Source of the DNA: Schistocerca nitens
Lineage: Eukaryota > Arthropoda > Insecta > Orthoptera > Acrididae
Direction: 5' to 3'
Length of the DNA stretch: 64,000 nt
NCBI RefSeq assembly: GCF_023898315.1
Contig: NC_064622.1
Coordinates: forward strand, 174,426,178-174,490,177
The translations under genes and the position numbers were made by a program. Below are positions 44,704 through 55,218 of the stretch, in pieces (the first letter of the stretch is position 1; each line of letters begins with the position of its first letter). The notes under the pieces are model-generated. The model did not search any database. It saw only the letters and a list, made by a program, of their open reading frames with translations, and had not been told where the DNA came from.

Positions 44704-45923
44704 CACTATGTGATACAAAGTATCCGGACATCCCCAAAAACATACGTTTTTCGTATTAGGTGCATTGTGCTGCCACCTACTGACAGGTACTCCATATCAA
44801 CGACCTCAGTAGTCATTAGACATCGAGAGAGAGAGAGCAGAATTGGACGCTCCGCGGAACTCACGGACTTCGAACGTGGTCGGGTGATTGGGTGTCACTT
44901 GTACCATACGTCTGTACGCAAGATTTGCACACTCCTAAACATCCATAGATCCACTGTTTCCGTTGTGATAGTGAAGTGGAAACGTGAACGGACACGTACA
45001 GCACAAAAGCGTACACGTCGACCCCGTCTGTTTACTGACAGAGACCGCCGACAATTAAAGAGGGTCGTGATATGTAATAGGCAGACATTTCCCCAGACAA
45101 TCACACAGGAATTCCGAACTGAATCAAGATCCACTCCAAGTGCTATGACATTTAGGCGGGAAGTGAGAAAACTTGGATTTCGTGGTCGAGCGGCTGCTCA
45201 TGAGCCACACATCACGCCGGTAATTGCCAAATGATGCCTCCCTTGGTGTAAGGAGCGTAAACATTGGACGATTGAACAGTGGAAAAGCCTTGTGTGGAGT
45301 GACGAATCACGGTACACGATGTGGCGATCCGATGGCAGGGTGTGGGTATGGCACATGCCCGGGGAACGTCATCTGCCAGCTTGTGTAGCGCCAACAGTAA
45401 AATTCGGAGGCGGTGGTGTCATGGTATGGTCGTGTTTTTCATGGAGGGATCTTGCACCCCTTGTTGTTTTGTGTGGCACTATCACAGCACATGCCTACAT
45501 TGACGATTTAAGCATCTTCTTGCTTCCCACTGTTGAAGAGCAATTCGGGGATGGTGATTGCATCTTTCAACTTGGTCGAGCACCTGTTCATAATGCACGG
45601 CCTGCGGCGGAATGGTTACACGTCAATAACAGCCCTGTAATGGGCTGTCCCTGTCAGAATCCTGACCTGAATCTTATAGAACACCTTTGGGATGTTTTGG
45701 AACGCCGACTTCGTGCCAGGCCTCAGTGCAGCACTTCGTGAAGAATGGGCTACCGTTCCCCAGGAACCCTTCCAGCACCTGACTGAAAGTATGCCTGCAA
45801 GAGTGGAAGCTGTCATAAAGGGTGGGCCAATACCATACTGAATTCCAGCATTGCCGATGGAGGGTGCCACTAACTTGTAATTTATTTTCAGCCATGTGTC
45901 CGGATACTTTTGATCACATAGTG
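44704..45923 (+). mobile_element. Tc1-like transposon (family G), complete ends
   Basis: 1220 bp with terminal inverted repeats: left CACTATGTGATACAAAGTAT and right (inverted) CACTATGTGATCAAAAGTAT, each followed by CCGGACA. TA flanks at 44702-44703 and 45924-45925. Both ends and length are typical of a full Tc1 element. The transposase gene inside is a pseudogene. Confidence 0.92.
44830..45741 (+). pseudogene. Tc1-like transposase pseudogene (family G)
   Basis: The frame begins without the usual ATG (RIGRSAELTDFERGRVIG; the Met codon before GRS appears mutated to ATT). A helix-turn-helix-like part (VRKICTLLNIHRSTVSVVI) and basic linker (RTRRPRLFTDRDRR) follow. A TGA at 45232-45234 breaks it after PVIAK. 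The same frame resumes with LVWSDESRYTMWRSDG (first catalytic Asp), a glycine-rich VKFGGGGVMVW and then FQLGRAPVHNA, where the second catalytic Asp (normally FQxDNAP) is replaced by Gly. LNLIEHLWDVLERR keeps the catalytic Glu. A frameshift ends the frame at 45741. Lost start, stop and missing Asp make it inactive. Confidence 0.88.
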
Positions 45924-45949
45924 TAGTTTCTCTAATTTTACTCAAGAAG

Positions 45950-46495
45950 GTTTCGAGGAAATGTTAGTCCTTCATTCCATTTAAGTTTCCCAATCATTTT
46001 TATTGCACTTTCGAAAGGGCTGTACAGGCATGTTACGATCTTAGCAGCGCTCCTCTGAATTCGTTGACGTGTGATGTCTACTGGATAAGGATTCTAACCA
46101 CTGGGACGATACTCTAGAATCGGTCGTACTAGCCTTTTGTATTTGCTTCTGGTTTCCATTACAAATGCACTGCACATTCCCAGAACCTCTCCAGTAAATA
46201 CATTCACTTTCCATAATACTTGTTTTACGTGATCGTTCAGTTTTATGTACCATTTTAGTATTACTGCTAAACACTAATACGATGTGACTTCGCTAATATG
46301 TGAATCACTGACCTTGTAATAGGCTACTAAAGAGTTCTTTCTTCTTGTTTAGGTATTATCTTGCATTTATTACACAAAGCGGAAATTTGGTTAAGTCTTT
46401 TTGCATTTGACTATGATCATCGAACGGCGATACATTCCTAAAGACATCAGCATTGTCAGTGAATAATATTATAGTGCCGCTGTCACATAGTTTGT
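45950..46495 (-). mobile_element. CR1/Jockey-like LINE fragment
   Basis: The minus strand reads like reverse transcriptase and C-terminal segments of CR1/Jockey-type LINEs in a strongly decayed state. The plus-strand words CAGCGCTCCTCTGAATTCGTTG and GTACTAGCCTTTTGTATTTG correspond to the region after the catalytic core. No single frame survives. Assignment rests on DNA similarity pattern and order only. Confidence 0.5.
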
Positions 46496-46507
46496 ATATT
46501 CACTACT

Positions 46508-47700
46508 ACATTTACATTCCGGTAGCAACCTTATGGTGTGTGGTGGAGGATATGTGTGTACTGCTCCACTGTCAGATCTTTCGTTTTCCAGATGGTGCGC
46601 CAGAACAGCGATTTTTCATAACCTTCCACGTGAACTCGTATGTCTCTTGATATTTTCGAAAGAAATACGTAGAATGAAGCAACATAATGGTAGGTAACAC
46701 AGCCGTGATACAAAATCACGTAGATGTCCTGCGATGATATTGAAAAATACATGTAGTCTTCAGAATGCTGAATATGTCGCAGAGAGAAAGGTCATTGTCT
46801 GAATGCAAATAACTTTATTAATAGAGTATTACGAGTTTCGGCATTCGCTATCATCAGATATCCTGGAACTGTAAGCAACCAGTAGACGTAGTAACTACAT
46901 GCACCAGTTGACATAACAGCTACATGTTGTGAAGGTAACAGACATGAGCAGACTACTCATGTCTGTTACCTTTACAGTATGTAACTATTGTGTCATCAGG
47001 TGAATGTAACTACTACGTCTACTAGTTGCTTACAGTCCCAGGACATCTGATGATGGCAAATGCCTAAACACGTACTACAAGATTAGTAAACTCATTTTTC
47101 ATTCAGTCGGTATTCTACAATCTACATATATACTCCTTGGTTCTTCTAGGTAAGAACGCTAACGAAATTATACTGTAACGGTAAACAGCCCTGTAATACA
47201 CAGAATCTCTCTTGTACCATCTGCCACTGGAACTGGATGAACATCTTGTCGCTTTCGCTCTTGCTAAATGGATCTGTGTCAAAACCGCGGTGCTCTTCTT
47301 TGAATTTACTCTATTTCCTGTATCAATCCTTTCTACTAAGGGTCTTGTAAAGATGAGCAATAATCAATTACCAGTCAAATGGGGGCTCTGTAAGTATCTT
47401 ACTTCGCGGGTGATCTACATTTCCTGAGGATTCTGCCACTGATTGTCAGTTGTGTCTCTCTTACAGGTAATGTGGTCGATCCACTTGAAATCGATCCTTA
47501 CTCTCACGCCGAGGTATTTTGTGGATGTGACCGCTTGCAGTGCTTGTTGGGCAATCGTGTAGTCATACAATGAAGGCTCTTTCTACTGTTTTACGTGCAA
47601 CACGTTACAATTGTTTTCACTGAGGACCAATTATCAATCCTCCGCAGGTCTTATTGGAGGTCACTACAACTTTCCAGCATTGCTACTTCTCTGGTGCCAC
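46508..47700 (-). mobile_element. CR1-like LINE 3' fragment, split by a palindromic element
   Basis: The plus strand starts ACATTTACATTCCGGTAGCA, the inverse of a CR1-like 3' end. It proceeds through the C-terminal coding region to about 46790 and resumes at about 47110. The later part includes GTAATGTGGTCGATCCACTT, GAGGTATTTTGTGGATGTGA and GCAATCGTGTAGTCATACAA, the region between the FADD box and the C-terminus. All frames are broken. Confidence 0.65.
46795..47109. repeat. Palindromic element, about 315 bp, hammerhead-like core in both arms
   Basis: A long palindrome centred at 46952. The innermost 17-bp arms are perfect (AAGGTAACAGACATGAG at 46932-46948, inverse at 46956-46972), and outer arms extend to CTGAATG (about 46800) and CATTCAG (about 47106). 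The right arm at 47047-47074 reads CTGATGA, GGCA-AA-TGCC, TAAAC, ACGTA: a hammerhead core with G of GAAA changed. The left arm on the minus strand reads CTGATGA, a weaker stem, GAAAC, TCGTA. It lies within a CR1-like fragment and encodes nothing. Confidence 0.65.
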
Positions 47701-49100
47701 CCTTGTGTATTGAGAAAGTCTTTGGGCCACATACGAAGTTACTTTGACGAGTTCGTTTAGGGTATTTCGTGCCTGTTGGCACCACTGGGGCGAACGCAGG
47801 TCCCTGCGGCGCACTCGAGTGTGCGACTGCTGTTCCCCCGACTCGGAAGCTCTGCCGCCTGCATACATATGCTAAACTGCCCGGCACGTCCTCGTTTCCA
47901 GCTCACTGGGCCGAATGCGGCAAGGACAGCGGGGGGATTCCGGTACGACTCGAGCGGAGCACACTTGTTGTTTCACTCTGGAAATATCGACATAAAAACC
48001 TACGCGAATATTTACGCCGGTTTCAGCACAGGTTGGAGGACTAGCAGATCGAATCTAACAGGGCGCACGAGTCTTACAAATCAGTCTCCAGTGTGTCTAC
48101 AAACCGTTTTAATATACGACTGGCGATTACAGATTTACAAAGTTAACTTAGACAGTAATCGACACCATGAACGCTCAAAATCTGTCCCGATAGCTGAGCT
48201 CCACATTAGGCAAAAGAGAACTCGGAACACTTAATTATGATACTTTCAAACAATCAGGGCTTTTTCTTTTAGCGTTCCAGTGAAAACATGAGCATTTATC
48301 TCCTGTATTTAATCTTAGAAACATCAAAAAATATTACTCACCAGAACAAAACTACCAGCAAGTTATGGATGAAGGATCACCACGAATGAAGGGGTAATGA
48401 AGAACCTCATGTCTTGTATTTTGTATCAGCAAAATATGCATAAAGCAGGCCTAAGGCATTCTGAGTAACATAAAGGCACAAATTAGGAAGCATTGAAGTA
48501 ACAAGGAACTCCTGTCATACAAAATTATGGGAGAATTTTATGCAACAGTATTGTCTAATTTGTCACTTCCAAGTTTCAATTTGTTGCCTTAGATTCAATA
48601 TTGAGAGATTCTGACACCGCCACTACCATTCTGCTGTGAATACGTGGCTCCAAAGGAGACCTCAAGCTTCGTTAGCGCTAGCAGGAAAACACCACGGTAT
48701 ATTGCAGCAAAGTGGTGTTATCGGAAAAGAACGACCAACGAAAGTAAAATCCTCTTAGTAACAAACTTTATAACCCTGCACGGACACTTACGTAATTAAC
48801 TAGTAAATGGTCAAATAAAGATACAGAAAACGTTTTAACTTCATAATCTCACGAATGACTACCACTTGTCGAATAAACTCTACTCAACAGAGAAGTTTTA
48901 TGTAAAGATATCAGAATTCTTGAAACAACGTTTCTTGTTAAGGTGCTGTATGTAATAAATGTTTTGTGCCGTACAATAAACCAACATGATGCTTCTTTCG
49001 TCACTTTCGAGTGCGTGTAAGTGAAGCAGATAGTAGCTGGATGCACGGTTTATATCCAGAGATGAATAGATTTAAAAAGAATACGGTATGGTAATATATA
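47701..49100. other. No gene recognised; GC-richer patch at 47770-48060
   Basis: The first part (47770-48060) is moderately GC-rich with open frames on two plus frames (47769-48044 and 47776-48234) but no known motif. The remainder is AT-rich. No transposon ends or exon signals that I can support. Confidence 0.4.
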
Positions 49101-49940
49101 CTATCTGATCAAAACTGTTTGGACACTGCTGTGAGATACGGAATTGACCACCAGATCTCACAAGAGGTGGACCCACAAGTATAAAATATGGTGGGGAGTA
49201 TTGCATTGTCAGTGGGGAAACGGTAACAGCAGAATGGATCAATGAAGAGAGGTCAGCAACTTCGAACGTGGACTAGTCATTAGATGTCACACTCGCAAAA
49301 AATCTGTTAGCGAAGTTTCAGCCCATCTAAATCTACCCAGAACCGCTGATGATGTGATTGTGAAGTGGAAGCGTGAAGGAACTTCCACAGCAAGACCAGG
49401 TAGACTTCGTGAACTGGCGGACAGGAATCGGAGAGCTCTGCCGAGAGTAGTTGTAAAAAAACGCATATCATCAGTGGAAGGAATGACTCTGGAGTTCTAA
49501 CCATCCGTATTAGTAGCACAATAACCTTGCATGAGGCATTAAAAGAATGAAGTAAAATCGACAAGCAGCTCCGCACAAGCCACATATTTCTATAGTCAAT
49601 GATAAGCGATGCTTGGGATGGTGTAAATACCGACGTCACTGTATTAATCACGTTATATATTGTGACAATCCGATTTGGTTTGGGTTTGGTGAATGCCCGG
49701 AGGACTTTGCATGCCATCATACACTGAGGTGACTAAATTCATGGGACAGAGATATGCACATATACAGATAGAGGTACTATTGCTTATACAAGATATAAAA
49801 GCGCGGTGCATTGTCTGAACTGTCATGTTTACTCAGCTGATTCATGTGAAAACTTTTCCGACCTGATTATAGCCGCACTACGCGGATTAACAGACTCTGA
49901 ACGCGAAATGGTAGTTCGGCTTAGATACATGGGACATTCC

Positions 49941-50432
49941 GGTATATTGATAATTTTTAATTTTTACTTATGGACCGTCTGACAGCAACTGAATAAAACA
50001 CAATTTTAGTGCCATACGCGTTTCGCCTTTATTTTCTGCAAGGCATCATCAGTGGCCTAGAATATGTACATATGTTAGATATTTTATTTACATTTTTGTC
50101 ACTGTGCCTATAGGTTATAAACAGTTCTGGTGGTTGGTATTTCCTATTAAGTAGTAATGTTTTGAACTGTACTTACAGGTTGCGTAGACAGTTTCTTACA
50201 TATTACGCTCCTGTTGCATTTTTGGTGTGGTTCTTCTTCCTATGAGCGCCAATTTGCTGTTTTTTCCACATTCCACAGCACTATGCACTGAACGCTTGTT
50301 TTAATGCAATGTTTTGGTTTCTGTTGCCGACTGTCAAATGTTTTTGCCAAAGATCGAATATTACTGCAAACTTATGAGTGTAACTATTGAAGTATCTGTG
50401 GTCTGTTCGTGTATGCATTTGTGTGTGCGTTT

Positions 50433-50475
<43 letters not shown>

Positions 50476-50646
50476 TTGGTGTGGTATTAATTTAATTTAA
50501 TTTTATTTTATTGTATTTATTTATTTATTTTTGTTTTTGTCCTGCGCTTGTGTGTGTGTGTGTGTGTTTTGGTCTGATATATATTTTTTTGTGCTGTGTG
50601 TGTGTGTCTGTCTGTATTTTGGTGTTATGTTTTTTTTTTGGGGGGC

Positions 50647-50686
<40 letters not shown>

Positions 50687-50698
50687 TGTATTTTTGTG

Positions 50699-50764
<66 letters not shown>

Positions 50765-50808
50765 TTTTTTTTATGTTATCATTTCCTTTATTAAGTGTAG
50801 TAGGGAGC
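49941..50808 (-). repeat. Left pseudo-LTR of the PLE (inverted)
   Basis: Inverse of 54413-55218, even including the endonuclease stop codon region (TTATGTTATCATTTCC on the plus strand). Length differs because of GT and TA microsatellites (50438-50471, 50650-50690, 50700-50760). It contains a hammerhead core on the minus strand. Confidence 0.88.
50010..50057 (-). ncRNA. Hammerhead ribozyme motif in left PLE repeat
   Basis: Minus-strand copy of the motif at 55102-55149, base-identical through the core: GCCA, CTGATGA (plus 50052-50046), stem II GCCTT/AAGGC, GAAA, C-GC-G, TA, TGGC. In this orientation it would be made only from antisense transcripts of the element. Confidence 0.78.
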
Positions 50809-51213
50809 AATACATCACAAAACCAAGGAATACATAAACACCAACGCAATACAAAAACTGAAGTCAGATCCAACTACACGATTCCAGGCAAATGTGAAAC
50901 GAACACTGAAAAACATTGAACACATACTCACAGACAAACAGAAATACTACTTAACACAGAAAAACCCACAAGCACCAACACTCCGCAGTCAACCGAAAGT
51001 ACATAAAGACGGAATGCCAATGAGACCTGTTATCAACTTCAAGAAAGCCCCAACATATCGCATAGCCAAACACCTCCAAAAGTTAGTTTATTTTTGTTTT
51101 TGTCCTGCGCTTGTGTGTGTGTGTGTGTGTTTTGGTCTGATATATATTTTTTTGTGCTGTGTGTGTGTGTCTGTCTGTATTTTGGTGTTATGTTTTTTTT
51201 TTGGGGGGGGGGC

Positions 51214-51249
<36 letters not shown>

Positions 51250-51261
51250 TATATTTTTGTG

Positions 51262-51310
<49 letters not shown>

Positions 51311-51641
51311 TTTTTTAATTTTTTTTATGTTATCATTTCCTTTATTAAGTGTAGTAGGGAGCAATACATCACAAAACCAAGGAATACATAAACACCAACG
51401 CAATACAAAAACTGAAGTCAGATCCAACTACACGATTCCAGGCAAATGTGAAACGAACACTGAAAAACATTGAACACATACTCACAGACAAACAGAAATA
51501 CTACTTAACACAGAAAAACCCACAAGCACCAACACTCCGCAGTCAACCGAAAGTACATAAAGACGGAATGCCAATGAGACCTGTTATCAACTTCAAGAAA
51601 GCCCCAACATACCGCATAGCCAAACACCTCCAAAAGTTAGT
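50526..51641 (+). repeat. Tandem duplication of about 555-560 bp inside the PLE
   Basis: Copy 1 (about 50526-51086) and copy 2 (about 51087-51641) both start TATTTTTGTTTTTGTCCTGC and end ...CACCTCCAAAAGTTAGTT. Each holds part of the inverted repeat, with GT and TA microsatellites of differing length, and the first codons of the reverse transcriptase (…QPKVHKDGMPMRPVINFKK). The shared TTATTTTTGTTT at the junction could have mediated the duplication. Confidence 0.88.
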
Positions 51642-51761
51642 TACATAACACTATAAAGTAGAAAACAACAGAACAGTGATAAACAGAAAACCTAATAGAA
51701 AAAATACAGAACATACAGGTATCACACACAGCATCACTGATTTCATTCGATATAGAAAATA

Positions 51762-53183
51762 CACTCCTGGAAATGGAAAAAAGAACACATTGACACCGGT
51801 GTGTCAGACCCACCATACTTGCTCCGGACACTGCGAGAGGGCTGTACAAGCAATGATCACACGCACGGCACAGCGGACACACCAGGACCCGCGGTGTTGG
51901 CCGTCGAATGGCGCTAGCTGCGCAGCATTTGTGCACCGCCGCCGTCAGTGTCAGCCAGTTTGCCGTGGCATACGGAGCTCCATCGCAGGCTTTAACACTG
52001 GTAGCATGCCGCGACAGCGTGGACGTGAACCGTATGTGCAGTTGACGGACTTTGAGCGAGGGCGTATAGTGGGCATGCGGGAGGCCAGGTGGACGTACCG
52101 CCGAATTGCTCAACACGTGGGGCGTGAGGTCACCACAGTACATCGATGTTGTCGCCAGTGGTCGGCTGAAGGTGCACGTGCCCGTCGACCTGGGACCGGA
52201 CCGCAGCGACGCACGGATGCACGCCAAGACCGTAGGATCCTACGCAGTGCCGTAGGGGACCGCACCGCCACTTCCCAGCAAATTAGGGACACTGTTGCTC
52301 CTGGGGTATCGGCGAGGACCATTCGCAACCGTCTCCATGAAGCTGGGCTACGGTCCCGCACACCGTTAGGCCGTCTTCCGCTCACGCCCCAACATCGTGC
52401 AGCCCGCCTCCAGTGGTGTCGCGACAGGCGTGAATGGAGGGACGAATGGAGACGTGTCGTCTTCAGCGATGAGAGTCGCTTCTGCCTTGGTGCCAATGAT
52501 GGTCGTATGCGTGTTTGGCGCCGTGCAGGTGAGCGCCACAATCAGGACTGCATACGACCGAGGCACACAGGGCCAACACCCGGCATCATGGTGTGGGGAG
52601 CGATCTCCTACACTGGCCGTACACCACTGGTGATCGTCGAGGGGACACTGAATAGAGCACGGTACATCCAAACCGTCATCGAACCCATCGTTCTACCATT
52701 ACTAGACCGGCAAGGGAACTTGCTGTTCCAACAGGACAATGCACGTCCGCATATATCCCGTGCCACCCAACGTGCTCTAGAAGGTGTAAGTCAACTACCT
52801 TGGCCAGCAAGATCTCCGGATCTGTCCCCCATTGAGCATGTTTGGGACTGGATGAAGCGTCGTCTCACGCGGTCTGCACGTCCAGCACGAACGCTGGTCC
52901 AACTGAGGCGCCAGGTGGAAATGGCATGGCAAGCCGTTCCACAGGACTACATCCAGCATCTCTACGATCGTCTCCATGGGAGAATAGCAGCCTGCATTGC
53001 TGCGAAAGGTGGATATACACTGTACTAGTGCCGACATTGTGCATGCTCTGTTGCCTGTGTCTATGTGCCTGTGGTTCTGTCAGTGTGATCATGTGATGTA
53101 TCTGACCCCAGGAATGTGTCAATAAAGTTTCCCCTTCCTGGGACAATGAATTCACGGTGTTCTTATTTCAATTTCCAGGAGTG
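51762..53183 (+). mobile_element. Tc1-like transposon (family C), apparently intact
   Basis: 1422 bp with terminal inverted repeats CACTCCTGGAAATGGAAAAA and (right, inverted) CACTCCTGGAAATTGAAATA, continuing to AAGAACAC. TA at 51760-51761 and 53184-53185. One open transposase gene, an AATAAA polyadenylation signal (53121-53126) between its stop and the right repeat, and no lesion visible. It is GC-richer than the PLE around it. It is the innermost and youngest layer of the nest. Confidence 0.95.
52006..53028 (+). CDS. Tc1-like transposase, 340 residues, intact
   Basis: Cut-and-paste transposase that would bind the terminal repeats and insert at TA. I choose ATG 52006 (MPRQRGREPYVQLTDFERG) because Tc1 proteins start a few residues before the LTDFERGRIVG motif; the frame is open further upstream to 51676 but those codons are in the repeat and PLE sequence. 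Order: helix-turn-helix (about residues 15-55, TYRRIAQHVGREVTTVHRCC), Arg-rich GRPR-like linker (RARRPGTGPQRR), second DNA-binding part (TSQQIRDTV...SARTIRNRLHEAG). The catalytic domain has VVFSDESRFCL (first Asp), FQQDNARPH (second Asp) and DLSPIEHVWDWMKRR (Glu). Between second Asp and Glu I count 32 residues rather than the 34 of typical Tc1. The length is normal for the family. No stop or frameshift. Confidence 0.93.
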   Translation: MPRQRGREPYVQLTDFERGRIVGMREARWTYRRIAQHVGREVTTVHRCCRQWSAEGARARRPGTGPQRRTDARQDRRILRSAVGDRTATSQQIRDTVAPGVSARTIRNRLHEAGLRSRTPLGRLPLTPQHRAARLQWCRDRREWRDEWRRVVFSDESRFCLGANDGRMRVWRRAGERHNQDCIRPRHTGPTPGIMVWGAISYTGRTPLVIVEGTLNRARYIQTVIEPIVLPLLDRQGNLLFQQDNARPHISRATQRALEGVSQLPWPARSPDLSPIEHVWDWMKRRLTRSARPARTLVQLRRQVEMAWQAVPQDYIQHLYDRLHGRIAACIAAKGGYTLY

Positions 53184-53784
53184 TATGTATACCTCCATCC
53201 CTATCACAGAAACAATAGAAATCATAGAACAAAATCTCTCATCCCACAGCAACCTCACCACAGACGCAATAAAAGAAATAACAGATATGCTCAGACTGAC
53301 AACTGAACAAAACTACTTTCAGTTTGAGGAAGAATATTATCTACAAACTGATGGACTGCCCATGGGATCCCCAATATCAGGAACACTAGCAAACATTTTC
53401 ATGAGTCACCTTGAAAATCAGATATTTGATAATATAACCACAAATGAAAGTTTCAAAATCATATATTGGTACAGATACGTGGATGACATTATTTGTCTGG
53501 TAGACGAGCCAAGTGAAAAAATAGATGAACTCCATTCAGAAATAAACAAAGCTCATAAGAACATAAAATTCACACTTGAAAAAGAAAAAGAAAATCAAAT
53601 AAATTTTCTTGACATTACAATTAAAAAAGAAAATGGAAAACATACATTTAACATCTTTAGAAAACCAACAGCCACGGACACAATAATACATTTCACATCC
53701 AACCACCCCCACAGCCAGAAACTTGCAGCACTAAGACACATGTTACATAGATTAAACAGAATCCCACTCAGCAAGAGAAATGAA

Positions 53785-54450
53785 CACGATCATACAAATA
53801 GCTAGGAACAACGGGTATGACACACATGTGGTACGCAGGCTCAATCAAAAAATAAAAACACAAATAAAAAACAAACACAACATTTCCACAATACAAAAGA
53901 ACTCACAAGCAGAAAACTTACAAACACACACAATGACAACACCACACAGAAAAGAACCAGATGGTACACCATGACCTACACACATAAACTAACACACAGA
54001 GTTGCAAACATCCTAAAGAGACAGGGCTTCAAAATAGCATATAAGCCTGGGCAAACCCTTCAATCACACCTAAGCCAGCCAGCTACCAAGAGGGACAAAT
54101 TCCAACAATCAGGAATATATAAACTTGAATGTCAAAGTTGTGATGCAGTATACATAGGCATGACATGCAGGAATTTTGAAACAAGATACAAAGAACATAT
54201 CAGATGTTGGAAGTATGAAACAAACCATTCCACATTTGCAGAGCATTTAAAACACTACAACCATCATCCTACAAACATGGAACAAGAAATGAAAATAATG
54301 AGAATAAGCAACCATGACAAACATCTTATACAAATGCAAGAAAACTTCCACATCCAGAAAGCCATAGCAGAAAACAAACATGTGATAAATGAACAAACAC
54401 ACATCAGCACAGGCTCCCTACTACACTTAATAAAGGAAATGATAACATAA
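53785..54450 (+). pseudogene. Penelope GIY-YIG endonuclease domain, frame-shifted from the RT
   Basis: The region continues the PLE protein after a frameshift: 53785-53974 (IARNNGYDTHVVRRLNQKI), then a second shift, then an open frame 53971-54450. That frame reads ILKRQGFKIAYKPGQTL, GIYKLECQSCDAVYIGMT and RNFETRYKEHIR. GIY...YIG with a C-x2-C between them is the signature of the Penelope endonuclease, and Arg in RYKEH is the expected catalytic residue. HSTFAEHLKHYNH supplies the conserved His/Glu part. The domain cuts target DNA for reverse transcription. The last 160 codons are intact, but two shifts cut it off from the reverse transcriptase. Confidence 0.88.
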
Positions 54451-54492
54451 AAAAAAATTTAAAAAATAACATATAACACCAAAATACAGACA

Positions 54493-54527
<35 letters not shown>

Positions 54528-55218
54528 CACCCAAAAAAAAACATAACACCAAAGTACAGACAGACACACACACACAGCACAAAAAAAATATATATCAGAC
54601 CAAAACACAAACACACACACATGCACAGGACAAAAACAAAAATAAATAAATAAGTACAATAAAATAAAATTAAATTAAATTAATACCACACCAAAAAAAA
54701 AAAAAAAAACACACACACACATACACAAACGCACACACAAATGCATACACGAACAGACCACAGATACTTCAATAGTTACACTCATAAGTTTGCAGTAATA
54801 TTCGATCTTTGGCAAAAACATTTGATAGTCGGCAACAGAAACCAAAACATTGCATTAAAACAAGCGTTCAGTGCATAGTGCTGTGGAATGTGGAAAAAAC
54901 AGCAAATTGGCGCTCATAGGAAGAAGAACCACACCAAAAATGCAACAGGAGCGTAATATGTAAGAAACTGTCTACGCAACCTGTAAGTACAGTTCAAAAC
55001 ATTACTACTTAATAGGAAATACCAACCACCAGAACTGTTTATAACCTATAGGCACAGTGACAAAAATGTAAATAAAATATCTAACATATGTACATATTCC
55101 AGGCCACTGATGATGCCTTGCAGAAAATAAAGGCGAAACGCGTATGGCACTAAAATTGTGTTTTATTCAGTTGCTGTCAGACGGTCCATAAGTAAAAATT
55201 AAAAATTATCAATATACC
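54413..55218 (+). repeat. Right pseudo-LTR of the PLE
   Basis: Begins within the last codons of the endonuclease and runs through CA microsatellites (54494-54523) to ATTATCAATATACC at 55218. Inverted counterpart of 49941-50808. Shorter than the left copy because the TA tract is missing here. Confidence 0.88.
55102..55149 (+). ncRNA. Hammerhead ribozyme motif in right PLE repeat (sense)
   Basis: All core elements are present in order: stem I 5' strand GCCA (55103-55106); CTGATGA (55107-55113); stem II GCCTT (55115-55119) and AAGGC (55130-55134); GAAA (55135-55138); minimal stem III C-GC-G (55139-55142); T55143 and cleavage base A55144; stem I 3' strand TGGC (55145-55148). Four pairs close stem I. 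Hammerhead motifs with a very short stem III are established in Penelope-like elements, where they lie in the terminal repeats. Predicted self-cleavage would be after position 55144. Confidence 0.85.

Larger units (their letters stand above)
51448..53805 (+). pseudogene. Penelope reverse transcriptase pseudogene, split by a Tc1 element
   Basis: The first part (51448-51648) encodes RSQPKVHKDGMPMRPVIN and a KHLQKLVT end, then TAA; the frame continues to 51760 (NNRTVINRKP...DFIRY). After the Tc1 element, 53185-53805 encodes YTSIPITETIEIIEQ, DGLPMGSPISGTLANIF, the catalytic YRYVDDIICLV, then KFTLEKEKENQINFLDITI and FRKPTATDTIIHFTSNHP. These motifs, in that order, are those of Penelope reverse transcriptases. 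Removing the Tc1 element leaves a +1 shift and a missing piece before YTSIP. A frameshift at about 53790 leads to ARNNGYDTHVVRRLN in the next frame. So at least a stop, a shift and an insertion inactivate it. Confidence 0.88.

Noticed and set aside
50511..51473. Long Cys/Val- and Ile/Tyr-rich frames
   Set aside because: They are translations of GT and TA microsatellites in the PLE repeat.
51637..52541. Two minus-strand open frames of 143-196 codons
   Set aside because: Antisense shadows of the GC-rich Tc1 family C transposase.
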